Below are positions 31,612 through 40,498 of a DNA stretch of 64,000 nucleotides, in pieces. A model generated the notes under the pieces. That model was given only the letters and a program-made list of their open reading frames with translations, was not told where the DNA came from and searched no databases. Position 1 is the first letter of the stretch; every line of letters begins with the position of its first letter. The position numbers and the translations under genes are program-made. The DNA is from Limnochorda pilosa (GTDB lineage Bacteria > Bacillota > Limnochordia > Limnochordales > Limnochordaceae): NCBI RefSeq assembly GCF_001544015.1, contig NZ_AP014924.1:3596001-3660000 (forward strand), read 5' to 3'.

Positions 31612-31835
31612 TTCGCCCGTGTGAATACCCTCCCCTGCCATAGTATATGGGAGTCTTTTCTTATGGGATTTCACGTCACGGTTGCTTGGGGCTCGTCCCT
31701 GTCGAGTGCTATACGGCCGGGGCCCAACCGGAGGTTACCGGCACCACGCACGCTACGCTGACGCCCCGCGATCCTGCAGAAGCCCCCCACCGCAGGCGAG
31801 GCACCTGAGCAAATCCTCAGATACGGCTTCTCGTC

Positions 31836-31896
31836 TTGACACGGCGCTCGGAAGGGAGTTATATTGGCGATGCTGATACCATACCATGGCTGGGTA
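31836..31896 (+). promoter_or_regulatory. Promoter D with copper-type operator
   Basis: TTGACA 31836-31841, 18 bp, TATATT 31860-31865, then 16 bp to TACC-N7-GGTA (31882-31896), core TACCATGGCTGGGTA, a perfect inverted repeat of half sites. It drives the copper ATPase (start 31998). Confidence 0.8.
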
Positions 31897-31997
31897 TCAA
31901 CCGCACGACCGATGTCCATCCCCTGCGTCCACGGGAGATGGGCACGGCCAGGCGGATCGGATGCCCGGTTGGGATGAACCGCAAGGAGGTGTCGTCG

Positions 31998-34115
31998 GTG
32001 TCTGCTGTAGGCGTGGAAACGCGGGCCCATGTCGACGAACCGGTCGACACGGAGACCGCGGAGCACCGGCGGGAGTACCGGACGCTCATGGCGAAGTTCT
32101 GGTTCGCCGCGATCGTCTCGGTTCCAGTGCTGCTGGTGGCGTACCCCGAGCTTCCGTGGCTTTATGTGCCCTACCTTTTCGGGGATGTGTCCGAGGGCAC
32201 GGTTCGGCTCCTCTGGGCGCTTTCCGGTCTGGTGACGCTGCCGGTGCTCTTCTATTCGGGCCGGCAGTTCTTCACCGGGGCCTGGGGAGCTTTCAAGCAC
32301 CACATGGCCGACATGAACACCCTCATCGCCCTGGGGACCAGCGCCGCGTGGCTCTACTCCACCGTGGCCACGCTGGTGCCCAGCATCTTTCCGGAGGGCA
32401 CGGCCGTCCCCTTCTACGACGTGACAGCGGTGGTGACGGCGCTGGTGGTCCTCGGGCAGGCGATCGAGGTACGGGCCAGGGGGCAGACCAGCCAGGCCAT
32501 CCGAAAGCTCATCGGGCTTCAGGCCAAGACGGCGCGGGTGCTCCGCGACGGGCGAGAGGTCGACGTCTCCGTGGACGAGGTCGAGGTGGACGACATCGTG
32601 GTGGTCCGCCCCGGCGAGAAGATCCCCGTCGACGGTGTCATCGTCGAGGGGCAATCCGCCGTGGACGAGTCGATGATCACGGGCGAGAGCCTGCCCGTGG
32701 ACAAGGCCGTCGGAGACGAAGTGGTGGGCGCCACCATGAACACCACCGGAAGCTTCAAGTTCCGGGCCACCAAGGTGGGCAAGGACACGACGCTGGCCCA
32801 GATCGTGAAGATGGTCCAGGACGCCATGGGGACCAAGCCGCCCATCGCCCGCCTGGCCGACGTCATCTCCAGCTACTTCGTCCCCTCGGTGATGATCATC
32901 GCCCTCGCGGCCTTCGCCATCTGGTTCACCTTCGGACCCAGCCCGGCCCTGGCGTACGCGGTGGTGGTCGCGGTCACCGTGCTCATCATCGCCTGCCCCT
33001 GCGCCGTAGGCATGGCCGTGCCGCTGAGCATGGTGGCGGGCGTCGGCAAGGGCGCCGAGCACGGCATCCTCATCCGGCACGGCGAGGCGCTGCAGACGTC
33101 GGCCGCTTTGACGACGGTGGTGCTCGACAAGACCGGCACCATCACCAAGGGCAAGCCGGAGCTGACCGACGCCGTGCCCGCCCCGGGCTTCGACGTGCCC
33201 ACCCTGCTTCACCTGGCCGCCAGCGCCGACCGGCCTTCGGAGCACCCCCTGGCCCAGGCCATCGTGTCCGGGGCCGCGGCCCAGGGCGCCGACCCCTCGG
33301 ATCCGTCGTCCTTCAACGCCATCCCGGGCCACGGCGTCGAAGCGGTCGTGGACGGCCGGCGGGTGCTTCTCGGCAACCGGAAGCTGATGGGCCGCGAGGG
33401 GATCGACACCGCCTCGGTCGACGAGGTCGTCCAGCGCCTCCAGGGCGAAGGGAAGACAGCCATGTACGCCGCAGTCGACGGGCGCATGGCCGGTGTGGTG
33501 GCGGTCGCCGACACCGTGAAAGAGGATTCGGTTGAGGCGATCCAGGTCATGAAGGAGATGGGCCTCGAGGTGGTGATGCTCACGGGCGACAACGAGCGCA
33601 CGGCCCGCGCCATCGCCGCCCAGGTGGGCGTCGACCGGGTGCTGGCCGAGGTGCTGCCCGAGGACAAGGCGATGGAGGTGCACAAGCTCAAGGCCGGGGG
33701 GAAGAAGGTCGGCATGGTGGGCGACGGCATCAACGACGCACCTGCCCTGGTGGAGGCCGACGTGGGCTTCGCGATCGGCACCGGGACCGACGTGGCCATC
33801 GAGGCTGCGGACGTGACGCTCATGAGCGGCAGCCTCAAGGGCGTCGCCTACGCCATCGAGATCTCCCGGGCCACCATGCGGAACGCCAAGCAGAGCCTGG
33901 CCGGAGCCTTCCTCTACAACACCGCGGGGATCCCGATCGCAGCCGGCGTCCTCTTCCCGTTCTTCGGCGTGCTGCTGTCGCCGCTCCTCGCCGGTGCTGC
34001 CATGGCGGCGTCGAGCGTCACGGTGGTCTCCAACGCGAACAGGCTGCGTTTCTTCAAGGCCAGGAGCTTCAGAGAGCCGGCGCCGGCCGGTCACCTGGGA
34101 GGTGCGAGCGCATGA
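31998..34115 (+). CDS. Copper P1B-type ATPase without HMA domain (CopB-like)
   Basis: 705 residues. Heavy-metal transporting P-type ATPase: TGES ([10 protein letters not shown]), CPC in [11 protein letters not shown], phosphorylation [18 protein letters not shown], and [26 protein letters not shown]. No HMA (CxxC) domain at the N-terminus, as in CopB-type pumps; N-terminus is charged. TM helix pairs around residues 35-85 and later. Start GTG 31998 after AAGGAGG. Overlaps the following cupredoxin by 4 nt. Under promoter D. Metal is likely Cu(I), inferred from neighbours. Confidence 0.93.
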   Translation: MSAVGVETRAHVDEPVDTETAEHRREYRTLMAKFWFAAIVSVPVLLVAYPELPWLYVPYLFGDVSEGTVRLLWALSGLVTLPVLFYSGRQFFTGAWGAFKHHMADMNTLIALGTSAAWLYSTVATLVPSIFPEGTAVPFYDVTAVVTALVVLGQAIEVRARGQTSQAIRKLIGLQAKTARVLRDGREVDVSVDEVEVDDIVVVRPGEKIPVDGVIVEGQSAVDESMITGESLPVDKAVGDEVVGATMNTTGSFKFRATKVGKDTTLAQIVKMVQDAMGTKPPIARLADVISSYFVPSVMIIALAAFAIWFTFGPSPALAYAVVVAVTVLIIACPCAVGMAVPLSMVAGVGKGAEHGILIRHGEALQTSAALTTVVLDKTGTITKGKPELTDAVPAPGFDVPTLLHLAASADRPSEHPLAQAIVSGAAAQGADPSDPSSFNAIPGHGVEAVVDGRRVLLGNRKLMGREGIDTASVDEVVQRLQGEGKTAMYAAVDGRMAGVVAVADTVKEDSVEAIQVMKEMGLEVVMLTGDNERTARAIAAQVGVDRVLAEVLPEDKAMEVHKLKAGGKKVGMVGDGINDAPALVEADVGFAIGTGTDVAIEAADVTLMSGSLKGVAYAIEISRATMRNAKQSLAGAFLYNTAGIPIAAGVLFPFFGVLLSPLLAGAAMAASSVTVVSNANRLRFFKARSFREPAPAGHLGGASA

Positions 34116-34486
34116 GCACGACCCAGATCGTCGTCGACATCCTGACCGCTCTGGCCATCGGGCTGGTGGCCTGGTACTTCTGGTTCTCTCGCCGGGAGGG
34201 CGTCGAGGCTGCGGCCGCCAACGGCGTCCAGGAGATCCAGATCAAGGTGAAGGGCGGTTACGATCCGGACATCATCACCGTGAAGCGAGGCATGCCCGTA
34301 CGCCTCCTCTTCCACCGGATGGAGTCATCCGTGTGCAGTGAGATGGTGATCTTCGATAAGCTCAACCGCTCCACCAGGCTGCCCGAGGGCGAGACGGTGG
34401 CCGTCGAGTTCACCCCGGAGCAGCCCGGAGAGATCCCCTTCCAGTGCCAGATGGGGATGCTGCGAGGCAAGGTCGTGGTCCGCTGA
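34112..34486 (+). CDS. Membrane-anchored cupredoxin, first of two
   Basis: 124 residues. N-terminal TM ([16 protein letters not shown]), then cupredoxin fold with [31 protein letters not shown] and [16 protein letters not shown]. Potential ligands: His of LFHR, Cys of SSVCSE, Cys and Met of FQCQMGM. ATG overlaps the ATPase stop, so it is co-translated and probably delivers to or accepts copper from it. Resembles the copy at 43228. Confidence 0.85.
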   Translation: MSTTQIVVDILTALAIGLVAWYFWFSRREGVEAAAANGVQEIQIKVKGGYDPDIITVKRGMPVRLLFHRMESSVCSEMVIFDKLNRSTRLPEGETVAVEFTPEQPGEIPFQCQMGMLRGKVVVR

Positions 34487-34512
34487 TCGGACCTGAAGGA
34501 AACCACGTGGTG

Positions 34513-34554
34513 CGCCGGTGCCCGGAGGGCCTGCTCCCTCCGGGCGCCGGCGCG
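34513..34554. terminator. Strong hairpin between convergent operons
   Basis: GCGCCGGTGCCCGGAGGG then CCTGCT then CCCTCCGGGCGCCGGCGC, a stem of about 18 bp with one mismatch, between the first cupredoxin and the minus-strand sensor kinase. No U-run follows. Confidence 0.6.
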
Positions 34555-34648
34555 AGCGGATGCTTGCGCGTTCGGCCAAGAAGAGAGGACCCCTTGCCCG
34601 AGCTCTTTCTCCGCGTCGCAGGACCCAACCCCATGGTGGGCCTCATCG

Positions 34649-36178
34649 TCATGCTTGATCTGGACGTGGCCCTGAGCTGAATTCAGGGGCACGAACAGGT
34701 ACCACGGCTCGGACCGTTGTGCCTTTGTTGGGCCCGGACCCGATCTCGAGGGATCCTCCCAGCAGCCGGGAACGCTCCTCCATGCCGAGCAGGCCGAACT
34801 GGCCGCTGGCCAGGCTGCCGCCCTGCGCCGGCGGGTGGAACCCCTTGCCGTCGTCGGTCACCGCGACAGCCACGGTCGTCTCGCCGGAGAAGTCGAGCCG
34901 AACCCGCACCCTCGACGCCTGGGCGTGGCGCTCGGCGTTCCGCAGGGCCTCCTGCGCGATCCTGAACAAGGTCAGCTCCACGTCAGGCGGGAGTCGCCTG
35001 GCCTTCCCCCGCACCTCGAAGCGCGCCTCCACGCCGGCCCGCTGGCCGAGATCGGCCACGAGCCGGCGAACGGCCGGCGTGAGGCCGAGGTCGTCCAGGA
35101 CCGGCGGTCTCAGGTCGCCGGTGAAGCCGCGCAGGGAGTCCGCGATCCGGGCGGTTTCCTCCCGGACGGCGTGAAGCCGCTGGGAGAGGTCGGGCGGGCC
35201 TTCTCGGGCCCGTTCTTCCATCTCGTCGAGCTCGCGGCAGACGAGGATGAGGGACTGGATCGTATCGTCGTGCAGCTCCTGCGCGATGCGCTTCCGCTCC
35301 TCCTCCTGGGCTCTGAGGATCTGGCCGGCGTAGTTGCGCAGGCCTTCCTCCTGGCGGCGCTCCTCCGTCACGTCGCGGAGGATCACCTGGGTGACTCGAG
35401 AGTTGCCGTTCTCCGTGAAGGTGGTGACGACGGGTCTCAGGTGCACCTCCCGCCCCTCGGCACAGACGAGCACCACGTCTCGCACGGCCTGCCGGGCCCG
35501 TTCCTCCGACAGGATGTGCGCCACCGTCTCCTCGTCCAGCAGCGCGGAGAGAGGGACTCCCCGCAAGTCTGCGGAGCTCTTCCCGAAGAGCCTCCCGGCG
35601 ACCTGGTTCGCCTCCCGCACCACCCCGGCGGCGTCGATCACCATGACGGCTTCGCCGGCCGTCTCGAAGAGCCCCCTGTAACGGGCCTCCGATGCCCGCA
35701 GCGCGTGGCCCGCCCTCACCGCGTGCTCGCGCGCCTGGGTCTCCAGGTCAACCCGGCGCCCGACGAAGACCGCCACCGCGTTGACGATGAAGATCTGAAA
35801 GATGACGCCCCAGCGCTCGAGCCCCGTGTGCCAGAGGACGAAGTTGGGGGTACTGATCACCGTGGCCCAGAGGGCCGTGGCGACGGAGCCCGGGAAGCCG
35901 AAGTTGAGCGCCGCGTAGACGACCGGGACGAAGAAGAGCGAATCTGGAACGAAGTAGAAGGGGCCCATCGGCGTACCTTGGCCCGCCAGCTCGATGAGGT
36001 TGTGGGCCCCGGCGATGAGGATCACCAGGGCCTGGACGTACCAGAAGCGCAGCTCGTGGAAGCGGGGTCGATAGCGGGCGATCGCGGGTACGTCTGTCCC
36101 TCGACAGGTCTCCAATCCAGGTCGAACCTCGACCGTGGCCGGTGCTTCGGATGGGCCTTCACGGCCCTCGGTTCTCAT
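34649..36178 (-). CDS. NarL-type sensor histidine kinase with PAS domain
   Basis: 509 residues. N-terminal polytopic membrane region (about residues 40-145, several helices), PAS domain (EARYRGLFETAGEAVMVIDAAG, VILRDVTEERRQ), HisKA_3 dimerisation/phosphoacceptor ERKRIAQELHDDTIQSLILV, and HATPase (FRIAQEALRNAERHAQ, VTDDGKGFHPPA, GLLGMEERSRLLGG). The stop of the regulator overlaps its start. Faces away from the membrane-protein pair at 37118. Signal unknown; such kinases often sense redox or oxyanions. Confidence 0.9.
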   Translation of the reverse strand: MRTEGREGPSEAPATVEVRPGLETCRGTDVPAIARYRPRFHELRFWYVQALVILIAGAHNLIELAGQGTPMGPFYFVPDSLFFVPVVYAALNFGFPGSVATALWATVISTPNFVLWHTGLERWGVIFQIFIVNAVAVFVGRRVDLETQAREHAVRAGHALRASEARYRGLFETAGEAVMVIDAAGVVREANQVAGRLFGKSSADLRGVPLSALLDEETVAHILSEERARQAVRDVVLVCAEGREVHLRPVVTTFTENGNSRVTQVILRDVTEERRQEEGLRNYAGQILRAQEEERKRIAQELHDDTIQSLILVCRELDEMEERAREGPPDLSQRLHAVREETARIADSLRGFTGDLRPPVLDDLGLTPAVRRLVADLGQRAGVEARFEVRGKARRLPPDVELTLFRIAQEALRNAERHAQASRVRVRLDFSGETTVAVAVTDDGKGFHPPAQGGSLASGQFGLLGMEERSRLLGGSLEIGSGPNKGTTVRAVVPVRAPEFSSGPRPDQA

Positions 36179-36855
36179 GGCCGCGGGTCACCCTCTTCGG
36201 AGACGGTGAACCAGTGGTGCTGGGCGCCGTAGATCACTGCCCCGGTGCGAGAGGTGACCCCCAGTTTCCCGAAGATGCTGCTGAGGTGGCCTTCCACGGT
36301 ACGCACACTCACGTGGAGCGCCTCGGCGATTTGCATGTTGCGGAGGCCCTTGGCCACCAGGCGGAGGACCTCCATCTCCCGGGGCGTGAGCGGGTGCTCG
36401 TCGCGGGGCGGGGAGGGCGCTGGGCGGGAGCCGCCCTCCGACCAGAGGCGCGCGATCTTCTGGGTGATGGCAGGATGGAGTACGGTCTCGCCTTTGGCGA
36501 CGGAGCGGACCGCCTCCACGACCTCCCGCGCGGGCGCGGTCTTCAGGAGGTAACCGGCGGCGCCTGCTTCCATCAGGGCAAAGACGTAGTCGTCATCGTC
36601 GTAGGCGCTGAGGATGAGCACGCGCGTCCCGGGAGAGGTGCTCCGAAGCCGGCGGGTCACCTCGACCCCGTTGAGCCGCGGAAGGCGGATGTCCACCAGC
36701 GCGACGTCGGGACGCATTCGGCGCGCCAACTCCACGGCGGACTCACCGTCAGCCGCTTCCGCGACGACCTCGCAGTCGGCCTGCTCTTCGAGGATCCGCC
36801 GCGTCCCCTCGCGCACGAACGCGTGGTCCTCGGCGATGAGGACGCGCGTCTTCAC
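36175..36855 (-). CDS. NarL/LuxR-family response regulator
   Basis: 226 residues with the chosen GTG start 36855. Receiver (TRVLIAEDHAFVREGTRRIL, VALVDIRLPRLNGVEV with phosphoacceptor Asp, GAAGYLLKTAPAREVVEAV) and LuxR HTH (LTPREMEVLRLVAKGLRNMQ, IAEALHVSVRTVEGHLSSIF). A longer ATG start at 36882 has no ribosome site; GGGGGCGG precedes GTG. Overlaps the sensor start. Paired with the kinase gene; divergent from the paralogous membrane proteins 37118-39426, which it may regulate. Confidence 0.92.
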   Translation of the reverse strand: MKTRVLIAEDHAFVREGTRRILEEQADCEVVAEAADGESAVELARRMRPDVALVDIRLPRLNGVEVTRRLRSTSPGTRVLILSAYDDDDYVFALMEAGAAGYLLKTAPAREVVEAVRSVAKGETVLHPAITQKIARLWSEGGSRPAPSPPRDEHPLTPREMEVLRLVAKGLRNMQIAEALHVSVRTVEGHLSSIFGKLGVTSRTGAVIYGAQHHWFTVSEEGDPRP

Positions 36856-37117
36856 CACGAAACCGCCCCCGTCGCGCTCCATTCTATCATGTTTCCCGAT
36901 AAGGGCTCACGGGTGAAATCACGTAGGGACGACAGGCGTTTCCACGGGTCGCCTCGGGTGGATTCCACGAAGCCGAAACAGGAGCTATCCCGCTTGTGGC
37001 GCTGAAACAGGGTCCCATAGCATGTAGGTGGAGCCGCTGAGCCGGCGTCACACGGCCGCCCTTCGGGGACGCCGGCCCGGCTCCAGGGACAGAAAAGGGG
37101 AAAAGGGGGACGTCTCC

Positions 37118-38005
37118 ATGGTCGACTCGCTTCGGTGGGTGATGAGAACAGGACGGTTCTTCGCTCTCCTCCTCCTGCTCGTTTCGATCTCTGCCGTCGC
37201 CGGCGCGGACACCGCCCGTGCCGATCCGGGCCACGGCGACGGAGAGAGGATCGAAGCGGCGGTTCCGGCGGCGGAAGAGACGGTAGGTCATGGCACTACG
37301 GGTGCCCTGACCTCACCCGTGCCCGAGGTCACCGCCGAGGAGGCCGGTCATCAGGAGGACGCTGGTGGAGGACGGGCCGCGGCCGCCTCGCGGACCGAGC
37401 GCCTGCTCGTGGTCGGAGGCGAAGCCTTCGTGGAAGGCCTGCTCACCTTCCTCCTCGCGGTCCTCTGGCTGCTCCTCGTGGCTCTTCAGCTGGCCCGGCC
37501 GTACGTCCTTCAGCTCGTCGACAAGTTCTCCCTCAGGCTGGGAGCCGATCTCTGGTGGCTCGCCTACGTGCTGATCCGGGATTTGCTCTTCGTGGCCACC
37601 TTCGTGCTGAGCTTCTTCTTCTACTACCCGATGCTCCTCGGGGAGCGGGCCTTCCCCATCACCGGCTCCCTCGCAGCGACCCTGCTCTTTGCCGTCCTCG
37701 TCCTGAAGCTGACCCGCGACGTGGACGACGACCCAGCGGCTTTCCGGCTGGTCACCAACCTGACGGCGACGGGCGCCGGGCTCTACCTGGCGGCCGTCAT
37801 CCTCGGGGTGGAAGCGTCCCGCCTCGAGGCCTTCGAGACCATCAGCCCGTGGCTCGTCACCCACACCAACCCGGCCTGGGCCTTCGGGTTGCTCTGGCTC
37901 TCCTACGCCGGGCTCCTCGCCCTGGGAACGGCGGCGGTGCGGTACGTGCTCGCGACGACCCGGGGGGCCGGGCTGGCCCGGAGGCCAGCGCGTGCGGGAC
38001 GCTGA
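37118..38005 (+). CDS. Membrane protein paralogue 1 of a ferredoxin-associated pair
   Basis: 295 residues. Signal peptide (about 8-31), His-containing external region DPGHGDGERIEAAVP and GHGTTGALTS, then TM segments (FVEGLLTFLLAVLWLLLVAL; LIRDLLFVATFVLSFFFYYP; AATLLFAVLVLKL; and others). Motifs shared with the protein at 38575: ARPYV...KFSLRLGADLWWLAYVLIRD, PITGSLAATLLFAVLVLKLTRD followed by DDD, and ILGVEAS. ATG 37118 has AAAAGGGGG upstream. No known family recognised. Likely membrane redox or ion module with the ferredoxin next door. Confidence 0.7.
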   Translation: MVDSLRWVMRTGRFFALLLLLVSISAVAGADTARADPGHGDGERIEAAVPAAEETVGHGTTGALTSPVPEVTAEEAGHQEDAGGGRAAAASRTERLLVVGGEAFVEGLLTFLLAVLWLLLVALQLARPYVLQLVDKFSLRLGADLWWLAYVLIRDLLFVATFVLSFFFYYPMLLGERAFPITGSLAATLLFAVLVLKLTRDVDDDPAAFRLVTNLTATGAGLYLAAVILGVEASRLEAFETISPWLVTHTNPAWAFGLLWLSYAGLLALGTAAVRYVLATTRGAGLARRPARAGR

Positions 38006-38043
38006 CCCTTGCCCCAGGGTAGGGACGTAAGGAGGGGAGATCT

Positions 38044-38508
38044 GTGCCATTTCGCTTCCGCGTCAACGGAGGACGTTGCTTCAACTGTGGCGTCTGCGTG
38101 GACGTCTGCCCCGTGGCCACGCTGGACATGACCCGGCCCAAGCGGCCGGGGCCGGAGGGCACCTTCACGCGCGAGACGGACGGCGCCAAGGACTGGATGA
38201 TGGCCTTCCCGATCCAGACGAGATCGTGCATCGGCTGCAGGATCTGCGAGATCGAGTGTCCGGTCCTTGCCATCACCATCGAGGAGGTCGAAGCAGAGCC
38301 ATCATACGCCGAACGCCAGGGTCCCATCTTCTCGGAGCCCGAAGAGAGGGACGCCTGGATTCCTCTCTCCACGCTGACCAGGGCGGCCGCCAGGGACCGG
38401 AAGAACCAGCAGGACCCGTGGCCCGGCCGCGCATGGAAGACCCATGCCCAGGCCAGGAAACGGGTTGGACGTTTCTTCCGCCTGCATGAGGGTCTGGAAT
38501 CGTCATGA
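38044..38508 (+). CDS. Cytosolic 2[4Fe-4S] ferredoxin-like protein
   Basis: 154 residues. Two CxxCxxCxxxCP motifs: CFNCGVCVDVCPVATLDM and CIGCRICEIECPVLAITI, separated by a ~45-residue insertion; the C-terminal ~65 residues are basic and not typical of small ferredoxins. Start GTG 38044 after GGAGGGG. Between the two paralogous membrane genes, so it probably exchanges electrons with them. Could also be a polyferredoxin subunit of a membrane reductase. Confidence 0.88.
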   Translation: MPFRFRVNGGRCFNCGVCVDVCPVATLDMTRPKRPGPEGTFTRETDGAKDWMMAFPIQTRSCIGCRICEIECPVLAITIEEVEAEPSYAERQGPIFSEPEERDAWIPLSTLTRAAARDRKNQQDPWPGRAWKTHAQARKRVGRFFRLHEGLESS

Positions 38509-38574
38509 CACCGTGAACGGCCTCGCCCGCGAACCAGCGGGCAGGATGGCCGGGAAAGAGAGGGAGATGGGGGG

Positions 38575-39426
38575 ATGAGAGGCATGAAGATGTCCAGAAC
38601 GTTCCGCCGTGCCCTGGCTCTTGTCTTCGTGGCGCTCCTGCTGGCAGCCTCCGCCGGCGCCGTTTCAGCCGCCGAAGGACACGCGGAGGTGGCCGGACCC
38701 ATGGCCGCCGAGGCCATGGCGCACACCCATGCGGTCGACGAGACCACAGAAGGCCTGATCGACGGGCTGATGAGCGGCGGTTTCGCCTTCCTCTACATCA
38801 CGCTGGCGGCCATGCTGCCGCTCCTCTGGGTTCTGGCGCTCATCCTGCACCTGTCCCGCCCCTACCTGGTCCGCACCATTCGAAAGTTCACCCTCCGGTT
38901 CGGGGCGGACGTGTGGTGGCTCCTCTACGTCATGATCCGGGATGCGGTGATGATCCTGACCTTCGCCATCAGCGTCTTCTTCTTCTTCCCCGACAGGGTG
39001 GCGGGCCTCCCGCTGCCGGTCACCGCACCGCTCGCGACGATCTTCCTCTTCTGGGCCCTGTTGATCAAGCTGACCCGCGACGCCGACGACGACGCCGGGG
39101 CATACCGGAAGGTCACGTACCTCCTGCTGGTGGGCGCGACGACCTACCTGGTTCCCTTCCTGTTCGGCGTGGAAGCGTCCATGGAGGGTTGGGAGGCGGC
39201 CCGCAGCGCCATGTCCAGCTCCCAGAACCCCGCCCTGAGCATGCCGATCCTCTACCTGTCGCTGGTGCTCCTGGGCGCCACGGGCGCGTACATCTTCTAC
39301 TTCGTGGCGAGGGGCGTGGCTCGCGCTTCGGGCCGCGGGGGCACGACGTCGAGACTGGCTGGCAGAAGGGAACGGGCCCTGCGCCACCACGAAGCTCCCA
39401 CCGCCGGTCCAGGGGAGGCGGGCTAG
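38575..39426 (+). CDS. Membrane protein paralogue 2 of a ferredoxin-associated pair
   Basis: 283 residues. Signal peptide ending near residue 30 (AASAGAVSAAEG), His/Ala-rich external part EGHAEVAGPMAAEAMAHTHA, then TM helices. It matches the protein at 37118: LSRPYLVRTIRKFTLRFGAD, WWLLYVMIRD, LPVTAPLATIFLFWALLIKL followed by TRDADDD, LFGVEAS, and NPAL. Six or so TM segments. Duplication of one gene around a ferredoxin suggests a heteromeric membrane complex. No known family recognised. Confidence 0.7.
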   Translation: MRGMKMSRTFRRALALVFVALLLAASAGAVSAAEGHAEVAGPMAAEAMAHTHAVDETTEGLIDGLMSGGFAFLYITLAAMLPLLWVLALILHLSRPYLVRTIRKFTLRFGADVWWLLYVMIRDAVMILTFAISVFFFFPDRVAGLPLPVTAPLATIFLFWALLIKLTRDADDDAGAYRKVTYLLLVGATTYLVPFLFGVEASMEGWEAARSAMSSSQNPALSMPILYLSLVLLGATGAYIFYFVARGVARASGRGGTTSRLAGRRERALRHHEAPTAGPGEAG

Positions 39427-39486
39427 CCGAGGCGGGGCGCCCCACAGAGAGTCCCGCACAACGGCGTACCGCGTGCGCGGCGACGC

Positions 39487-39660
39487 CCGGGAGAGCACTC
39501 TTCCGGGCATCGCCGCGCCACCTTCCTTTCCTTGGCCTGATCCTCTATGGCGCGGCGGTCTTGGCAGCCGTCCTCGCGCCCGCGCCCCTCGGCGAGCTGC
39601 CTATCCAGGGCGTTGCGATCACCAAGCCCCCGTGGTTTTCCTGGCCGCTCTACGCGGTCC
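39487..39660 (+). pseudogene. Remnant of a cytochrome b (bc/b6f-type) C-terminal region
   Basis: A plus-strand frame reads HLPFLGLILYGAAVLAAVLA, then PAPLGELPIQGVAITKPPWF and SWPLYAV. This matches the C-terminal part of cytochrome b or subunit IV (PPWFFWPLYALE). It has neither start nor stop of its own and then runs into an oppositely oriented fragment. Decayed gene. Confidence 0.65.
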
Positions 39661-39671
39661 GCCGCGGCGGA

Positions 39672-39985
39672 AGAGCGGAAGAGCGGATAGCCCCGGAACA
39701 CTTTGGCCAGAATGTATCCGCAGATCTGAGCCGCCTCGACGGACGGACGAATCCCCTCGCCCGAGGCCGGGAGGCACTGGCCGGCCGCATCGCCCACCAC
39801 GAAGAGGTTGCCGACGACCGGATCCCTGAGCCCGTAAGCCAGCACGCCGCCGTGGAACCGGTCGGGCATCGGGAGCCCGATGCGCCCCACGAAGGCCTGA
39901 AGGATCTGCTTGAGCGGAGCCCGCCGATCGTAGCTGCCCACGCCTACCCGCGTGGTGGCGTCTGGGCGCATGAGGCGCCGCTCAT
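39672..39985 (-). pseudogene. Remnant of a geranylgeranyl-reductase-like FAD oxidoreductase
   Basis: Minus-strand frame [20 protein letters not shown], then VLAYGLRDPVVGNLFVVGDA and AGQCLPASGEGIRPSVEAAQ. This is the conserved C-terminal FAD-binding region (VGDAAG) of the geranylgeranyl reductase family. The N-terminal Rossmann part and the end are missing, so it is a fragment. It overlaps in the other frame the 3' end of the CopZ-like gene. Confidence 0.7.
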
Positions 39986-40219
39986 GCCCCCCAACTTCAA
40001 CCACGCCCGCGCTCGCCTCGCCGTATACCCCATCTCTTCGACGACGTGCACGACCGCTTGCGTTTCCGTGCGCTCGGGGTCGAAGCGCACCGTCGCCTGC
40101 TCGACGGTGAAGTTGACGGACGCTGTGCCGACCCCGGGAATCTCGCCAAGCGCCCTTTCGATCGTAGGAGCGCACGATGGGCAGCTCATGCCGCCGAGTC
40201 CGATCCGAACCTCCGCCAC
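39944..40219 (-). CDS. CopZ-like heavy-metal-associated (HMA) domain protein
   Basis: 91 residues. [53 protein letters not shown]: a complete HMA domain with CxxC metal site (CPSC). Start GTG 40219 with GAGGTGAGGAA upstream. The last ~20 residues ([18 protein letters not shown]) are non-family and come from the junction with the geranylgeranyl reductase remnant, so the gene may have lost its own ending. Copper chaperone, inferred from the neighbouring ATPase. Under promoter E. Confidence 0.85.
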   Translation of the reverse strand: MAEVRIGLGGMSCPSCAPTIERALGEIPGVGTASVNFTVEQATVRFDPERTETQAVVHVVEEMGYTARRARAWLKLGGMSGASCAQTPPRG

Positions 40220-40249
40220 CTTCCTCACCTCGCAAGCAGACATCCCATG

Positions 40250-40310
40250 TACCGTGCCTGGGTACTGTATTGTCAACTCCACTGTAGTGCCATCGCACCC
40301 ATCGCGTCAA
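40250..40310 (-). promoter_or_regulatory. Promoter E with copper-type operator
   Basis: Minus strand: TTGACG (40305-40310), 18 bp, TACAGT (40281-40286), then 16 bp to TACC-N7-GGTA (40250-40264), perfect half sites. It lies 30 nt before the CopZ-like start and about 235 nt upstream of copA on the other strand. Confidence 0.75.
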
Positions 40311-40390
40311 GTGGAGTGAGAGAACTCTCAGACGGCAGACTCCCCTCCGGGAGGGAGGCCCCCTGCCACCTGGGAGGACATGGCAGTCCA

Positions 40391-40416
40391 GCATCGAAAA
40401 AGTCCCGCATCGAAAA
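40391..40416 (+). repeat. Direct repeat GCATCGAAAA upstream of copA
   Basis: GCATCGAAAA occurs at 40391-40400 and 40407-40416, 16 bp apart, about 80 nt before the copA start. Possible operator; no match to a known regulator. Confidence 0.35.
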
Positions 40417-40498
40417 GAGGACATGCTACGCGGGTAAACTTCCTAACAGATGCGGCTTCAGCGAACACAAGAATGTCCGGCTTCAGGGAGGAATTCCC

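Noticed and set aside
31671-34094. Minus-strand frame of 807 codons opposite the copper ATPase
   Set aside because: Full shadow of a certain P-type ATPase, with His/Asp-rich text and no family motif.
38005-38040. CCCTTGCCCCAGGGTAGGG near 38008-38026 as a sixth copper operator
   Set aside because: Half sites and spacing differ (CCCT-N6-AGGG), no promoter at the right distance; more likely a small hairpin between genes.
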